Positions 11,809 to 20,840 of a stretch of 21,803 bases of DNA are shown piece after piece. Positions within the stretch are counted from its first letter, which is position 1, and every line of letters begins with the position of its first letter. Below the pieces are notes generated by a model. The model was not told the origin of the DNA, made no database searches, and worked only from the letters and a program-made list of their open reading frames with translations. Source of the DNA: a virus; IMG/VR virus record IMGVR_UViG_3300012000_000143, positions 1 to 21,803 of that record; one strand, written 5' to 3'. A program made the position numbers and the translations under genes.

Positions 11809-13938
11809 ATGAGTGATACCGAATCGCAGTCATCGTCGACAATCTCAAGCGCTTTGACGTTCTATAAACGTTTAAATCGACTCTTTCGCTCCGGTCCGGC
11901 AATCAGGCGTAAAGTTAAAGGACAGGACTACAGGAATTTCTACGACACCGAGGTGATGAAGGGTGCGATGGGTTATTATGGCCCTTCAGCATTTCGCCGC
12001 GAATCTTCACCGTTCTCTTCGATGGGTGCCTATGGTATTCTAGACCGCCAGAGTCGCGCCGCAGAGTTTGCTGAGATGGATGCTCGGTGTGCGGAAGTCT
12101 CAACAGCGCTGAACGTCTATGCAGATGAGTCTTGCGCCTCTGACGAGACAGGACAGATGTTCCACGTCTATAGCGACAACCCAGAGATACACAAAGCGCT
12201 TGGCGAGCTGTTCTATGATGTTGTTGACATAGAGTTCAACGGACGGCGCATGATGAGAAACCTTGTCAAGAACGGTGACTACTTCTGCTATGTCGAGGTG
12301 GTACCAAATTTTGGCGTGATAAACGTAGAGCCACTCCCAGTCAACGAGGTAGAACGCGAAGAAGGCTATGACAAGAACGACCCATATGCCACTAGGTTCA
12401 GACTGCTAACAAGAGGCGGTAAATACCTTGAGAACTGGCAGATCCTGCACATGAGGATCCTAGGGTCTGACATGTTCCTCCCATACGGAATGTCTCTCCT
12501 AGAATCCGCTAGAAGACCATGGCGCATGCTCACAATGATCGAAGACAGCATGTTGCTCTATCGTCTCGTGAGATCTCCAGAACGAAGAGTGTTCTATGTT
12601 GATGTCTCTGCAATCGCTCCGAACGATATTCCAAGTTACATGGAAGGTGTCAAGGAGGCGATGCGCGGCACTAGCGTGATCGAACACGAGGAAGGCAAGC
12701 AGGACTTCAGGTACAACCCATTCTCCGCACTTGATGACTACTTCATGCCAGTAAGGCAGAACACCGGCACGAAGATTGAATCCCTGGCCGGAGCTAGCGA
12801 CAACACCGCCGTTGATGACGTTCAGTACATCTTGAACAAGCTCATCGCAGCCCTGATGGTTCCAAGAGCTTATCTGACATATGATGAAGCGATCTCATCA
12901 AAGAGCACCCTGGCCCAAGAAGATATCAGGTTCTCTAGAACCATTGCAACACTACAGAAGATCATGGTCGCAGAGTTGAACAAGCTGGCGATGATCCATT
13001 TGTTCGCGCTGGGATTCTCCGGTGAAGATCTGATCAACTTCGAGCTCGGATTCTCCAACCCGTCAACGGTCGCAGTTCAACAGAAGCTCGCACTGATGAC
13101 TGCAAGAATAGAATTGGCTGGGAAAGCTTGGGAACTCGGCAAAGAAACAGGAATGGTCAGCATTCCATACATCCAGAAAGAGATCTTGGGATTCAGGCCG
13201 GATCAGATGAACAACATCTGGCAAGAGGCGAAGATCGATCAAACACGAGTTGCTGAGCTCTCAGCGATTGCAGAAGATCCTAAGTTCGACAACTCGGAAG
13301 ACAGCAACATAGACATATTCGACAAGTCAAACTATGAAGTGCCTGGATCTCCATTTGCACCAGACCCGGAAGCCGTTGCAGACGTGGAAAAGGCCAACGT
13401 TCAGATGCAGCAGATGCGGGACAATGAGAAGGCTGCAATACGTCAAGCGGAACGAGGGCAGATCAATGGAGTCAACAACTCCGGAGGCAAGCCAACCGGA
13501 AACATTGCTCCTATCCGAACAAACTATACCCCAGGTCTAGATGCAGCGGCGAGAAGGATTTCGCGGCGAAACCCGTTTGGAGGCAAAGGCGCCCTCAACA
13601 TGCCTGATTTCCAATCTATGCTCAGTCCGCTGACTCGTCGTGCCAGAGATAGTGTTTATGATGTGCCGACTGGTAGAGCGCTTCTAGAAGCCAGCGAACT
13701 GTTGACTGAACAGGTAAGACCAATTCCTGGATCTATGAACAGGGGCGTTCGTTCAGCGCTGACCAGACTTAAAGAACACCTGAACCGAACAGTCAAGGAG
13801 AGCGCAGCACAAGCGGCACAAGCTGAACTGCCACGGGAGGAAGATGAGATTGTTCTACTTGAGCAGAGCATCATCGGGTCGCAGCAACCAGCCGAAGAAA
13901 CACAAGAAACAAATATCTTGCTCACTGAAAATAGTTAG
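11809..13938 (+). CDS. gp20: Portal protein, T4 gp20-like
   Basis: This 709-residue protein forms the dodecameric portal at the head vertex through which DNA is packaged and to which the neck attaches. The gp20 family signature is clear around residues 313-356: DYFMPVRQNTGTKIESLAGA, then DDVQYILNKLIAALMVPRAYL, parallel to the LPRREGG, LPGG and DDVEYF/ALNVP pattern of T4 gp20. The N-terminal third (residues 80-270) has the usual portal body with mixed strands. The C-terminal ~200 residues are Gln/Arg/Asn-rich and extend beyond T4 gp20 (about 520 residues). It is the first gene after the late promoter, with AAGG 10 bases before the ATG. The gene order with gp21- and gp23-like genes downstream supports the call. 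Confidence 0.93.
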   Translation: MSDTESQSSSTISSALTFYKRLNRLFRSGPAIRRKVKGQDYRNFYDTEVMKGAMGYYGPSAFRRESSPFSSMGAYGILDRQSRAAEFAEMDARCAEVSTALNVYADESCASDETGQMFHVYSDNPEIHKALGELFYDVVDIEFNGRRMMRNLVKNGDYFCYVEVVPNFGVINVEPLPVNEVEREEGYDKNDPYATRFRLLTRGGKYLENWQILHMRILGSDMFLPYGMSLLESARRPWRMLTMIEDSMLLYRLVRSPERRVFYVDVSAIAPNDIPSYMEGVKEAMRGTSVIEHEEGKQDFRYNPFSALDDYFMPVRQNTGTKIESLAGASDNTAVDDVQYILNKLIAALMVPRAYLTYDEAISSKSTLAQEDIRFSRTIATLQKIMVAELNKLAMIHLFALGFSGEDLINFELGFSNPSTVAVQQKLALMTARIELAGKAWELGKETGMVSIPYIQKEILGFRPDQMNNIWQEAKIDQTRVAELSAIAEDPKFDNSEDSNIDIFDKSNYEVPGSPFAPDPEAVADVEKANVQMQQMRDNEKAAIRQAERGQINGVNNSGGKPTGNIAPIRTNYTPGLDAAARRISRRNPFGGKGALNMPDFQSMLSPLTRRARDSVYDVPTGRALLEASELLTEQVRPIPGSMNRGVRSALTRLKEHLNRTVKESAAQAAQAELPREEDEIVLLEQSIIGSQQPAEETQETNILLTENS

Positions 13939-13954
13939 GACCGAGAATCACACA

Positions 13955-14872
13955 ATGAAACAATCGCCGACAACAACAAAGAAGATGCTCGAAGAACTGT
14001 CTGCGAACATTGCAAACAACCACAACAAGAGCCAGTCTATAGCAACGCTACTCAGGGTTCCACAGCATCGCAAGCAGTACACCATGGCCTTTGATGCTGC
14101 AAAACAGTGCCGCGTACTGGGCAGAACTCACGGCCGCGCGGTGCTGAAACAGTACCTCGATGAGCTCAAGGCGATGTTCGACAAGACACATGATCAGAAG
14201 GCGTTGCTAGCGGAGAGAAAGATTCTCAACACCATCCCAGCCGTCAGCAGCACTGTTGTACCATCAAACACTGAAGAGCGTTTGTTTGCTCTGATGGAGG
14301 TCTGGTCAGTTCAGTCTACGTCACCTTCTTCGTCGATGCTGGCAACTCAAGTTCGTCTTGTTGAGGATCTTCTGGAGTCATGTTCTTCTAAAACATCTGA
14401 TGATGCGATCAACGAGCAAGAAGTAGAAGAAGACGGACCAGACGCTTCAGACAGCGATGACGGCAGTGATGACAGCGACATTGATGATGATATGATCACA
14501 GAGAGTAACGGTTCCGAGTTTCAACTGGAGCTGCTGTTGGAGTTGGCCGCAAAACATTTCAACAACGAATACAAAGGTCTTCTTTCGGAGTCGCAGATGA
14601 ACTTCATGATGAGTTATGTGACAATGGACTCGGATCAGTTCACGGCCAAAGTTTTGCTGCCTCTAGAAGAGAGTGTTAGCAAACTTCTTCTGACGCTGGG
14701 TGCGACTGATCCACTGTTCGTCGAGCAGAGTTCAACAGTCGGTGAACTGATCAAGAAGTTTGGTAACGACCGCAAGATTATCTCAGAGAGCAACAACAAG
14801 CAACATGTTGCGGCGATCAATTTCTACCTATCTCTGGTTGATCTGTCAGACAAGATCAATATTAAAGAATAA
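13955..14872 (+). CDS. Unknown acidic protein between portal and protease (305 residues)
   Basis: I start it at the ATG at 13955 (MKQSPTTTKKMLEELSANIA), 16 bases after the portal stop. The frame extends upstream inside the portal gene but that part is a shadow. Residues 1-110 are helical and basic. Residues about 150-175 are a striking acidic run rich in Asp and Ser (ASDSDDGSDDSDIDDD). The C-terminal part is helical (LLELAAKHFNNEYKGLL, KVLLPLEESVSKLLLTLGA). In T4 this place holds the small prohead-core genes 67 and 68; by position and acidity this could be a core or internal head protein, but I see no sequence match. Confidence 0.75.
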   Translation: MKQSPTTTKKMLEELSANIANNHNKSQSIATLLRVPQHRKQYTMAFDAAKQCRVLGRTHGRAVLKQYLDELKAMFDKTHDQKALLAERKILNTIPAVSSTVVPSNTEERLFALMEVWSVQSTSPSSSMLATQVRLVEDLLESCSSKTSDDAINEQEVEEDGPDASDSDDGSDDSDIDDDMITESNGSEFQLELLLELAAKHFNNEYKGLLSESQMNFMMSYVTMDSDQFTAKVLLPLEESVSKLLLTLGATDPLFVEQSSTVGELIKKFGNDRKIISESNNKQHVAAINFYLSLVDLSDKINIKE

Positions 14873-14876
14873 GACT

Positions 14877-15533
14877 ATGACAGACACAAGAAAACTACTA
14901 CTCCGAGAGTTCAGCAGATTTGAGCTGGACAGTGACGAACAGGAAACCACGCAGGAAGGGCCGCACGACTATAGCAAACTCAAGGATGGCGAACCGCTGA
15001 TCCTAACTGGCGTCATTCAGCGTGCCAACACCCTGAACGCAAACGGACGGGTTTACCCTCTGGATGTTTTGCGGCAAGAGATCAGCAACTATCAGAAGCT
15101 GATCAAAGAGAACAGAGCCTTTGGAGAACTGGACCATGCCGAAGAACCAATCGTGAACATGAAGAACGTCTCACACATGATCAAGAAGATCTGGATGGAT
15201 GGCGATAATGTCAAAGCCAAAGTGCATGTGTTTGACACGCCATCCGGCAAGATCATTCGTGAGATCGTCAGAGGCGGTGGGGTTCCAGGAATTTCCTCTA
15301 GAGCCCTTGGCTCTCTGAAGAAGCAAGGAGATGTGAACTATGTTCAAGATGACCTACAGATCATCTGCTGGGACTTTGTATCTGAGCCTTCAACTCCTGG
15401 GGCTTTTATGAAGCTAGCTGAGTCCAAGAAGCTTTATGACCCAAGAGAAGTATTCACCAAGAACGATTTGATATTCCGTGCATTGAACAACAGCGCTGCA
15501 ATTGCAGAACAGTTCAGGAAAGCAAAGAAATGA
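14877..15533 (+). CDS. gp21: Prohead maturation protease, T4 gp21-like
   Basis: This 218-residue serine protease cleaves scaffold and capsid proteins inside the prohead before DNA packaging. The start is the ATG at 14877, four bases after the previous stop; the frame's upstream extension is a shadow. Family landmarks are GVIQRANTLNANGRVYP (45-61), the His motif GELDHAEEP (83-91), NVSHM (97-101), the Ser motif GISSRALG (138-145), and WDFVSEPSTPGAFM (165-178). The length is close to T4 gp21 (212). The His and Ser expected for catalysis are present. It sits between the acidic protein and a Gln-rich protein, with its stop overlapping the next start (ATGA). Confidence 0.92.
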   Translation: MTDTRKLLLREFSRFELDSDEQETTQEGPHDYSKLKDGEPLILTGVIQRANTLNANGRVYPLDVLRQEISNYQKLIKENRAFGELDHAEEPIVNMKNVSHMIKKIWMDGDNVKAKVHVFDTPSGKIIREIVRGGGVPGISSRALGSLKKQGDVNYVQDDLQIICWDFVSEPSTPGAFMKLAESKKLYDPREVFTKNDLIFRALNNSAAIAEQFRKAKK

Positions 15534-16093
15534 CCGCCAACAAAACAACAAAATCTTCGACCGCAACCACGAAGACGGAACTGCGCCAGATCATCAAAGG
15601 GCTGCTCCTTGAGATGATATCCGATGGGACACTTCCTGCCGCCATCAGAACCTATGAGACATTGACGGAAGGCGCTTCACGTGCACCTCAACAGCAACAA
15701 AGACAGGTGCCACAGCAACCAGCAAACAGAACCGGTTTCATCAGCGAGCAGCAGAGGGCAGCGATGAATGCGCAGGCTGCCTTTGGAAATGATGAGGACA
15801 TGGCAAGCATTTTTGCCGACACCTTGGCGAACGCGGATGGTGCAATGCTGGAAGAACAAGCAAGACTTGATGCGATAACGGCGCGAAAGCAGATTAGCCC
15901 AGTCCCCGGGATTGGCGAAGCATTTCCTAGAAACATGCTGCCACCGAGAGATCCAGGAATGTTGAACGAGGGGAATGAAAGTCAGAACATCATTCCAAAC
16001 GCACCACCGGCGAACCGCTGGGCCGAGTTGGCATTCAGCAAGAGTTCAATGCCAAAACCAAACAAACCAGGTTTCCTTCCAGGCCAGCGCTAA
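15530..16093 (+). CDS. Unknown Gln/Pro-rich protein (187 residues), possible head-core component
   Basis: It starts at 15530 (MTANKTTKSSTATTKTELRQ) with ATGA overlap of the protease stop, so translation is probably coupled. An N-terminal basic Thr/Lys stretch leads to a helix (IIKGLLLEMISDG), then a Gln-rich low-complexity part (APQQQQRQVPQQPANRTG, about 52-69), a helical middle (about 85-125) and a Pro-rich tail (NAPPANRWAELAFSKSS, MPKPNKPGFLPGQR). Sites of the L-x-E type that gp21-like proteases favour occur at LLE (near 27) and LTE (near 46). Context and composition suggest a prohead core or minor head protein; no family is recognised. Confidence 0.75.
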   Translation: MTANKTTKSSTATTKTELRQIIKGLLLEMISDGTLPAAIRTYETLTEGASRAPQQQQRQVPQQPANRTGFISEQQRAAMNAQAAFGNDEDMASIFADTLANADGAMLEEQARLDAITARKQISPVPGIGEAFPRNMLPPRDPGMLNEGNESQNIIPNAPPANRWAELAFSKSSMPKPNKPGFLPGQR

Positions 16094-16126
16094 AAGTTAC
16101 TCTCCGACAAATCTACTGAATGTGTG

Positions 16127-16162
16127 ATTAGTTACCTGTTGAAAGCAATAGGCGTAACCAAT
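16127..16162 (+). other. Hairpin immediately before the 191-residue gene
   Basis: ATTAGTTAC (16127-16135) pairs with GTAACCAAT (16154-16162), a 9-bp stem with one mismatch and an 18-base loop, ending one base before the ATG at 16164. The gene has no obvious Shine-Dalgarno sequence; the nearest candidate, AGG at about 16150-16152, lies at the edge of the loop. The hairpin could therefore limit or tune translation. Confidence 0.35.
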
Positions 16163-16163
16163 C

Positions 16164-16739
16164 ATGTCATCTACAGTACAATATGAGATCTTCTCAAACC
16201 AGCCCCAGTTTCAAGATCGGGCCTATTCTTCCAACAGAGATGGTGGAATGGGAAGGTCCAATACCGTTTCTCTGAACAGATCATACGGCACCAGCCCCAT
16301 CATCAGTGGTCAGTATACGATTGAGACAGCTAGGCGTGTCTTCGCACAGTATGACGGCGAAAACACTCTGTATGGCATGACAATGTATCGCAGGAACTTC
16401 GTTCCACAGAACGACAGTCGGCCCGAGTACGTTGATCCTAGGAATAAACTAGCCACTCCTACCGGCCCCGCAGGGCTCCCAGCAACACCATACTCTCCGA
16501 ACGTTGTGTCGCCTGGAGAAGGTAATGGCAACGAAGCAACTCTGATCTCGGAAGTTGAAAGAGGTACTGTTCCCACTGGCGCAAGAACATTTGATCAGCT
16601 CAACCCTGCATCTCCTGCCTATGAGAACATCAGCTCTGAAGGTATTGGCAACAGTGGACCTGGGTATGTTACCGGACAGGTTCGGACGTTCAGGCTGGGC
16701 GTTGGCTCTGGTTATCCAAGAGACAATAGCAACCCCTGA
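16164..16739 (+). CDS. Unknown Gly/Pro/Asn-rich protein (191 residues), probable virion-associated
   Basis: It begins MSSTVQYEIFSNQPQFQDRA at 16164 after a 70-base gap containing a hairpin. The protein is rich in Gly, Pro, Ser, Asn and Tyr and poor in long hydrophobic runs (SLNRSYGTSPIISGQYTI, KLATPTGPAGLPATPYSP, GNSGPGYVTGQVRTFRLG). Such composition is typical of extended structural proteins, but I recognise no family. It lies between the Gln-rich protein and the scaffold-like protein inside the head module, so expression should be late. Confidence 0.7.
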   Translation: MSSTVQYEIFSNQPQFQDRAYSSNRDGGMGRSNTVSLNRSYGTSPIISGQYTIETARRVFAQYDGENTLYGMTMYRRNFVPQNDSRPEYVDPRNKLATPTGPAGLPATPYSPNVVSPGEGNGNEATLISEVERGTVPTGARTFDQLNPASPAYENISSEGIGNSGPGYVTGQVRTFRLGVGSGYPRDNSNP

Positions 16740-16764
16740 GACTTATTAGCATAGAGTAAAGTAC

Positions 16765-18792
16765 ATGTCGAAGAAAATAACAGAACGTGCAGTCCTCGAT
16801 GCTGCCGAGATTAAAAAGTTTGCACTGCGCCGAGCCCAGCAAGACTTGATGGAAAAGCTCACGCCATCAATCATGAAAAAGATTGATGCTGATCTCTTAA
16901 AGTTCATTGCAGAACAACAGGATCCATTTGGAGCAGACCCAAACGCCATGCCTGCGGCAGATCCGGTTCCGCCTGCACCCGCAGCGCCGAGTCCGGACGC
17001 TGGCGCTACAGCCCCAGTTACCCCTGCCCCTGCTCCTGGTGCAACGCTCACAGACCCTGCCGTTGCAAGCGCCAGCACTCCGATTGCTTCACCAGAACAG
17101 CAAGTCCTTGGCAAGATCGAAACAAATCCAGAGGGCGGGCAAGAGCTCGTCATTCCAATTGACAGCTTGTTCCAGCAGGCAGATGCCGCTGGGGTCACGC
17201 AGCCACCGCCTCCAGTGCCAATTGAGACTGGCGCAATTTCGCCGCCAGAAGCCGCCCCAGCAACCCCTGAGCTCTCTCCCGTTCCTGGCGATCCAGCGGA
17301 ACAAAACACTCAGGCGCCTTTGGCTGAGCGCTCAGAGGTGATCCTATCAGCAATTGATAAGATCCTTGAGAACATTGCTGTTGCGAATGTTGTGCCGGAG
17401 AACTCTGCTGCGGCCGTTGTGCCAAACGCAACGGAAAGCGTCTTGGACGTTAACAGCACAGTCGAAAATGCTTCCGCTGTTAGTGGCAAAGTCTATGAGA
17501 GTTTCAAGAAGATCCTGAATGCGGCTGAAGAGGTTAGCGCAAGTGGCGCACGTCTCAGCGACAAGACAGTTGTGTCTCTCAGGGAATCTCTTGCCCAACT
17601 ACGCAAGAACAAAATGATCACAGAGCGCCTCTGGCGGCTGAATACCCGCAAACTAGACTTGCTGGAAAATGGAATTAGCAAAGCTTCAAATAGTTACCGA
17701 AAAGAAGAAACACAAGACAATATGGCTACTGCAACAAAAACGACCAAGAAACCACAGTCTCTCAAGGATTTCGCCCTCAAGCTTTTTGAAGGCGCAGAAG
17801 GCTTTGAGAAAGAAGTCGGGAAAGTAGATCCTGCTGGCGATGCAGAGGGTCTTAACGACGAACACGCGAAGAAAGCTAGCGGCAACCCAAAGAAGGTGAA
17901 AGCCGAGCTTGAGAAAGCTCCGTTCAAACACCCAGCCGAAGAAGGCGACCAGGGCAAGGCACTTCTCGAAGAGATCGAGAAGGAAATCAATGAGCTGATG
18001 GCATCAATGTCTGACGTTCCAATGAAAGAACAAGACGATGCAGCAGTCGATGATGCGGCCGAAGTTGTGCAGGATGACGTTGTGCTCGACGACGACGTGG
18101 ACGTTGCTGGCGACGCCGAAGATCCGGATGCGATGACCATCACGATTGACCTCCAGGGTGTCACCAGTGATGCGGTCAGCAATGTCAATGTTCAAGTTGA
18201 TGGCAAGCCAGTGGCCGGTGACGACGAAGAACTCGACGTTGATATGGCGCCAGAAGGCATGGGCGGGGATGAAGTCTCCGTGGACATGGCTGCTGATGGG
18301 GCGGGTGATGAAGATGAGATGATGGTTGTGAGCGAAGTTCGTCGACTGGTTCGCGAGCAGTTGGAAGCGCTTGGTCTGAAACCCAAGAAGAAACAACCTG
18401 TTGCTGCGCCAGCGAAGCCTGCAAAAGCAACCGCTGTGAACGAAGTGGCAGAGCTTACCAAGCAGCTTGATGAGACTCGGGTGCTGACTGCACGTTCACT
18501 CTTCCTGAACAAGATTTTGGTGAGCGAAGCGTCGCTTACTGAAGCACAGCGCCGGAAGATTGTTGAGTATCTCGACGCAGGTAACACTGTGAACGAAGTG
18601 AAAGACATTTACGGTAAGATTGTGAAAGCAATCAACAAAAACAAAACCAAGAAGGCTGGTAATGCAGCTTCTCTGAACGAATCAGCAAACGTGAATGGCA
18701 AGCAAATTCGCCAAGTTTCTGATCTCATGAATGTCCCGATGTTTGACGCAGATCGCTGGAGCAAACTTGCTGGGATTGGCAAAACTCGCTGA
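16765..18792 (+). CDS. Scaffold-like head-core protein, apparently two modules joined (675 residues)
   Basis: The place directly upstream of the capsid gene is that of T4 gene 22, the main prohead scaffold. Module 1 (1-319): a basic helical start (MSKKITERAVLDAAEIKKFA), a Pro/Ala-rich linker (about 60-110), then helices (SEVILSAIDKILENIAVANV, and residues 235-300). Module 2 (320-675) starts at an internal Met (MATATKTTKKPQSLKDFALK, ATG at 17722), is strongly acidic in the middle (DDDVDVAGDAEDPD), and ends in coiled-coil-like helices (VRRLVREQLEALGLKPKKK, and 540-600). High helix content, acidic composition and L/I-x-E sites (such as ITE) fit a gp21-degraded scaffold. I recognise no direct sequence match. 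The break at 319/320 looks like an old gene boundary, so two products are possible. Confidence 0.7.
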   Translation: MSKKITERAVLDAAEIKKFALRRAQQDLMEKLTPSIMKKIDADLLKFIAEQQDPFGADPNAMPAADPVPPAPAAPSPDAGATAPVTPAPAPGATLTDPAVASASTPIASPEQQVLGKIETNPEGGQELVIPIDSLFQQADAAGVTQPPPPVPIETGAISPPEAAPATPELSPVPGDPAEQNTQAPLAERSEVILSAIDKILENIAVANVVPENSAAAVVPNATESVLDVNSTVENASAVSGKVYESFKKILNAAEEVSASGARLSDKTVVSLRESLAQLRKNKMITERLWRLNTRKLDLLENGISKASNSYRKEETQDNMATATKTTKKPQSLKDFALKLFEGAEGFEKEVGKVDPAGDAEGLNDEHAKKASGNPKKVKAELEKAPFKHPAEEGDQGKALLEEIEKEINELMASMSDVPMKEQDDAAVDDAAEVVQDDVVLDDDVDVAGDAEDPDAMTITIDLQGVTSDAVSNVNVQVDGKPVAGDDEELDVDMAPEGMGGDEVSVDMAADGAGDEDEMMVVSEVRRLVREQLEALGLKPKKKQPVAAPAKPAKATAVNEVAELTKQLDETRVLTARSLFLNKILVSEASLTEAQRRKIVEYLDAGNTVNEVKDIYGKIVKAINKNKTKKAGNAASLNESANVNGKQIRQVSDLMNVPMFDADRWSKLAGIGKTR

Positions 18793-18817
18793 ACGCAGGA
18801 AAAAAGAAAAAGAATCA

Positions 18818-18851
18818 TTAGTTAGAAACAACTAAAAGGCAAGCATAAGGA
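18818..18851 (+). promoter_or_regulatory. Capsid-gene leader: small hairpin and strong ribosome site
   Basis: In the 65-base gap before the capsid gene, TTAGTT (18818-18823) pairs with AACTAA (18830-18835) around a 6-base loop. An AAGGA ribosome site (18847-18851) follows, 6 bases before the ATG, within A-rich, unstructured sequence. No TATAAATA element is present, so the capsid gene probably shares the upstream late transcript and gains its high output from translation or mRNA stability. Confidence 0.45.
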
Positions 18852-18857
18852 AAAACA

Positions 18858-20828
18858 ATGTCTATTACACTATCACAACTCGCTGAAGGTATCCAGCGCA
18901 ATGCTACCGGTGGCGCCAGCGACCGTCTAGTAACCAAATGGAAAAAGGTTAAGCTGCTCGAAGGTCTTTCGGCCAACGGTCAGCAACTCATGGCCCGACT
19001 GCTTGAAAACCAAGCGGTTGAGATGCTCAAAGACGGTGGCCGGATGCTCAACGAATCGCTCTCACTCTCAACCGGTGGTGCAGCGCTCGTTTCAAGCGGG
19101 CAGGTCGCAGGTTTCACCAGCGTCGCATTCCCAATCGTGCGCAAAGTCTTCGCGGGTTTGATTGCCAACGAGATTGTCAGCGTGCAGCCAATGTCTCTGC
19201 CATCGGGTTTGCTCTTCTATCTTGACTACACCTACGGGTCGTACGTCGGTGGTGATGCAGGTACTGCGGCAAACAAATATGCAACCAACTCTGACCCAGG
19301 CGCTGCAACATATTCGCGCGGTCAGTCAATCTACACGAACCCAGTGGGCAAGGAAATCCGGACATCCGGTTCGCTAGCCGCTGGTGGCCAGTACAACCTC
19401 ATCGGCCATGGTTACACCAAGGTGCAGGTCCAAGGTCAGCTTGCCACAGGTCCAGTGATCGTTGGTGCATGGACCGGGGATACCACATGGCTTACAGGTT
19501 CCAGCGTTTCCGCTTCGGCAGGATTCTCTGGGGATAAAGCCCGCCTCGTGGGCTACAACCCACTGCTCCAGACTGACGTTCAGAGCAACGTGCTCGACTT
19601 CTGCTTCCTAGTTGTGAGCGCATCGCAGATCACCACAGCGATCAACGGCGCAGACATGACAGACTTCGACCAGATCGCAGTGACCGGTCTTGGTACATCC
19701 GGATCCGTGTTCTCGACATCGGTGCCAGCAACATATCAGCAGGGCGAAGGCGTTCTGAACTTCCGCCAGTTCACCAAGCGTGGAAACTGGCTCGATTCCG
19801 GGACAAACTCGACATTCACCGTTGATCCGTTCAACGGCTCGCACATCTTGTTCGCAATGGTGCTTCCAAACGGTTCGTCTGGCCCAAGCGCAGCAAACCT
19901 TCCAGGTACCGGTATCGGTGCAGCAGCTACACGCGTGACTGCCTCTGCTCCTATCGCGGACACCCTCTCGGTGAACTCCGATGGTTCAACCCTCACGATC
20001 CCTTCGTTCGAAACCAACTTCGACGTTGATTCGAGCCCACGGATCCCAGACGTTGACATCAAGGTTGAATCTGTATCGGTGACTTCAACGACTCGCAAGC
20101 TCCGCGCTCGCTGGTCGCCTGAAATGGCACAAGACCTCACAGCCTACTTCTCAGTGGACATTGAGGCCGAGCTGACCAACCTTCTCTCGGAAATGATCAC
20201 CCTGGATATCGACCGCGAAATCTTGAACGATCTCTTGACCCAGGCAAACGCAGCCAGCCTATACTGGAGCCGCGCCCCAGGCAAGTTTGTGAACGTGTTC
20301 ACAGGCCAGGAAATTGCTCGTACTTCGACCTCGTACCCAGGCCCAGCCTTTACTGGTGACGTGCAGCAGTGGTACCAGACGCTTGTTGAGACAATCACAA
20401 ACGTCGCGAACATCATCCACAAGAAGACACTTCGTGGTGCAGGTAACTTCATCGTGTGCTCCCCAGATATTCAAACCATCCTGGAACACACCGTGGCTTA
20501 CCGGGCAAACTACAAGATCGACAGCGATGGCCAAGTGCGTGACTCGATGAGCATTGGCCGCGAAGCAGCAGGTACGATCAACGGTCGTTACTCGGTGTTC
20601 GTGGATCCATACTTCCCATCGAACAAGATCCTGATCGGTCTGAAAGGTTCGACCTTCCTTGAGAGCGGTTATATCTACGCACCATACGTGCCGCTGATCC
20701 TCTCTCCAGTGGTGTACGCTCCTGAAGATCTCACCCCACGCAAGGGCATCATGACTCGGTACGGCAAGAAGATGGTTCGCTCCGACTTCTACGGAACCGT
20801 GACAGTGCTCGATACTGCTATCATATAG
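18858..20828 (+). CDS. gp23: Major capsid protein, T4 gp23-like
   Basis: This 656-residue protein is the hexamer-forming shell protein. Two conserved blocks identify it: SGQVAGFTSVAFPIVRKVFA then LIANEIVSVQPMSLPSG (about 80-117), and RKLRARWSPEMAQDLTAY then FSVDIEAELTNLLSEMITLDIDRE (about 410-452), parallel to the AQDLKA and DAEAELTNILS block of T4 gp23. L64-N65-E66 followed by Ser67 fits the L-x-E site where gp21 trims T4 gp23 after residue 65, so the first 66 residues are probably a removed delta domain. The protein is about 135 residues longer than T4 gp23 (521). The extra length lies mainly in a Gly/Ser/Thr-rich central region (about 175-400), which may be an enlarged surface domain. Confidence 0.95.
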   Translation: MSITLSQLAEGIQRNATGGASDRLVTKWKKVKLLEGLSANGQQLMARLLENQAVEMLKDGGRMLNESLSLSTGGAALVSSGQVAGFTSVAFPIVRKVFAGLIANEIVSVQPMSLPSGLLFYLDYTYGSYVGGDAGTAANKYATNSDPGAATYSRGQSIYTNPVGKEIRTSGSLAAGGQYNLIGHGYTKVQVQGQLATGPVIVGAWTGDTTWLTGSSVSASAGFSGDKARLVGYNPLLQTDVQSNVLDFCFLVVSASQITTAINGADMTDFDQIAVTGLGTSGSVFSTSVPATYQQGEGVLNFRQFTKRGNWLDSGTNSTFTVDPFNGSHILFAMVLPNGSSGPSAANLPGTGIGAAATRVTASAPIADTLSVNSDGSTLTIPSFETNFDVDSSPRIPDVDIKVESVSVTSTTRKLRARWSPEMAQDLTAYFSVDIEAELTNLLSEMITLDIDREILNDLLTQANAASLYWSRAPGKFVNVFTGQEIARTSTSYPGPAFTGDVQQWYQTLVETITNVANIIHKKTLRGAGNFIVCSPDIQTILEHTVAYRANYKIDSDGQVRDSMSIGREAAGTINGRYSVFVDPYFPSNKILIGLKGSTFLESGYIYAPYVPLILSPVVYAPEDLTPRKGIMTRYGKKMVRSDFYGTVTVLDTAII

Positions 20829-20840
20829 TTGTAACGGGAC

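Noticed and set aside
11862-11870. TATAAACG as a second late promoter
   Set aside because: It lies inside the portal coding sequence and does not match the octamer at its last positions.
16746-17309. A 187-codon minus-strand open frame rich in Gly, Ala and Ser
   Set aside because: It is the reverse of the Pro/Ala-rich linker of the scaffold gene, whose GC-rich codons open the opposite frame.
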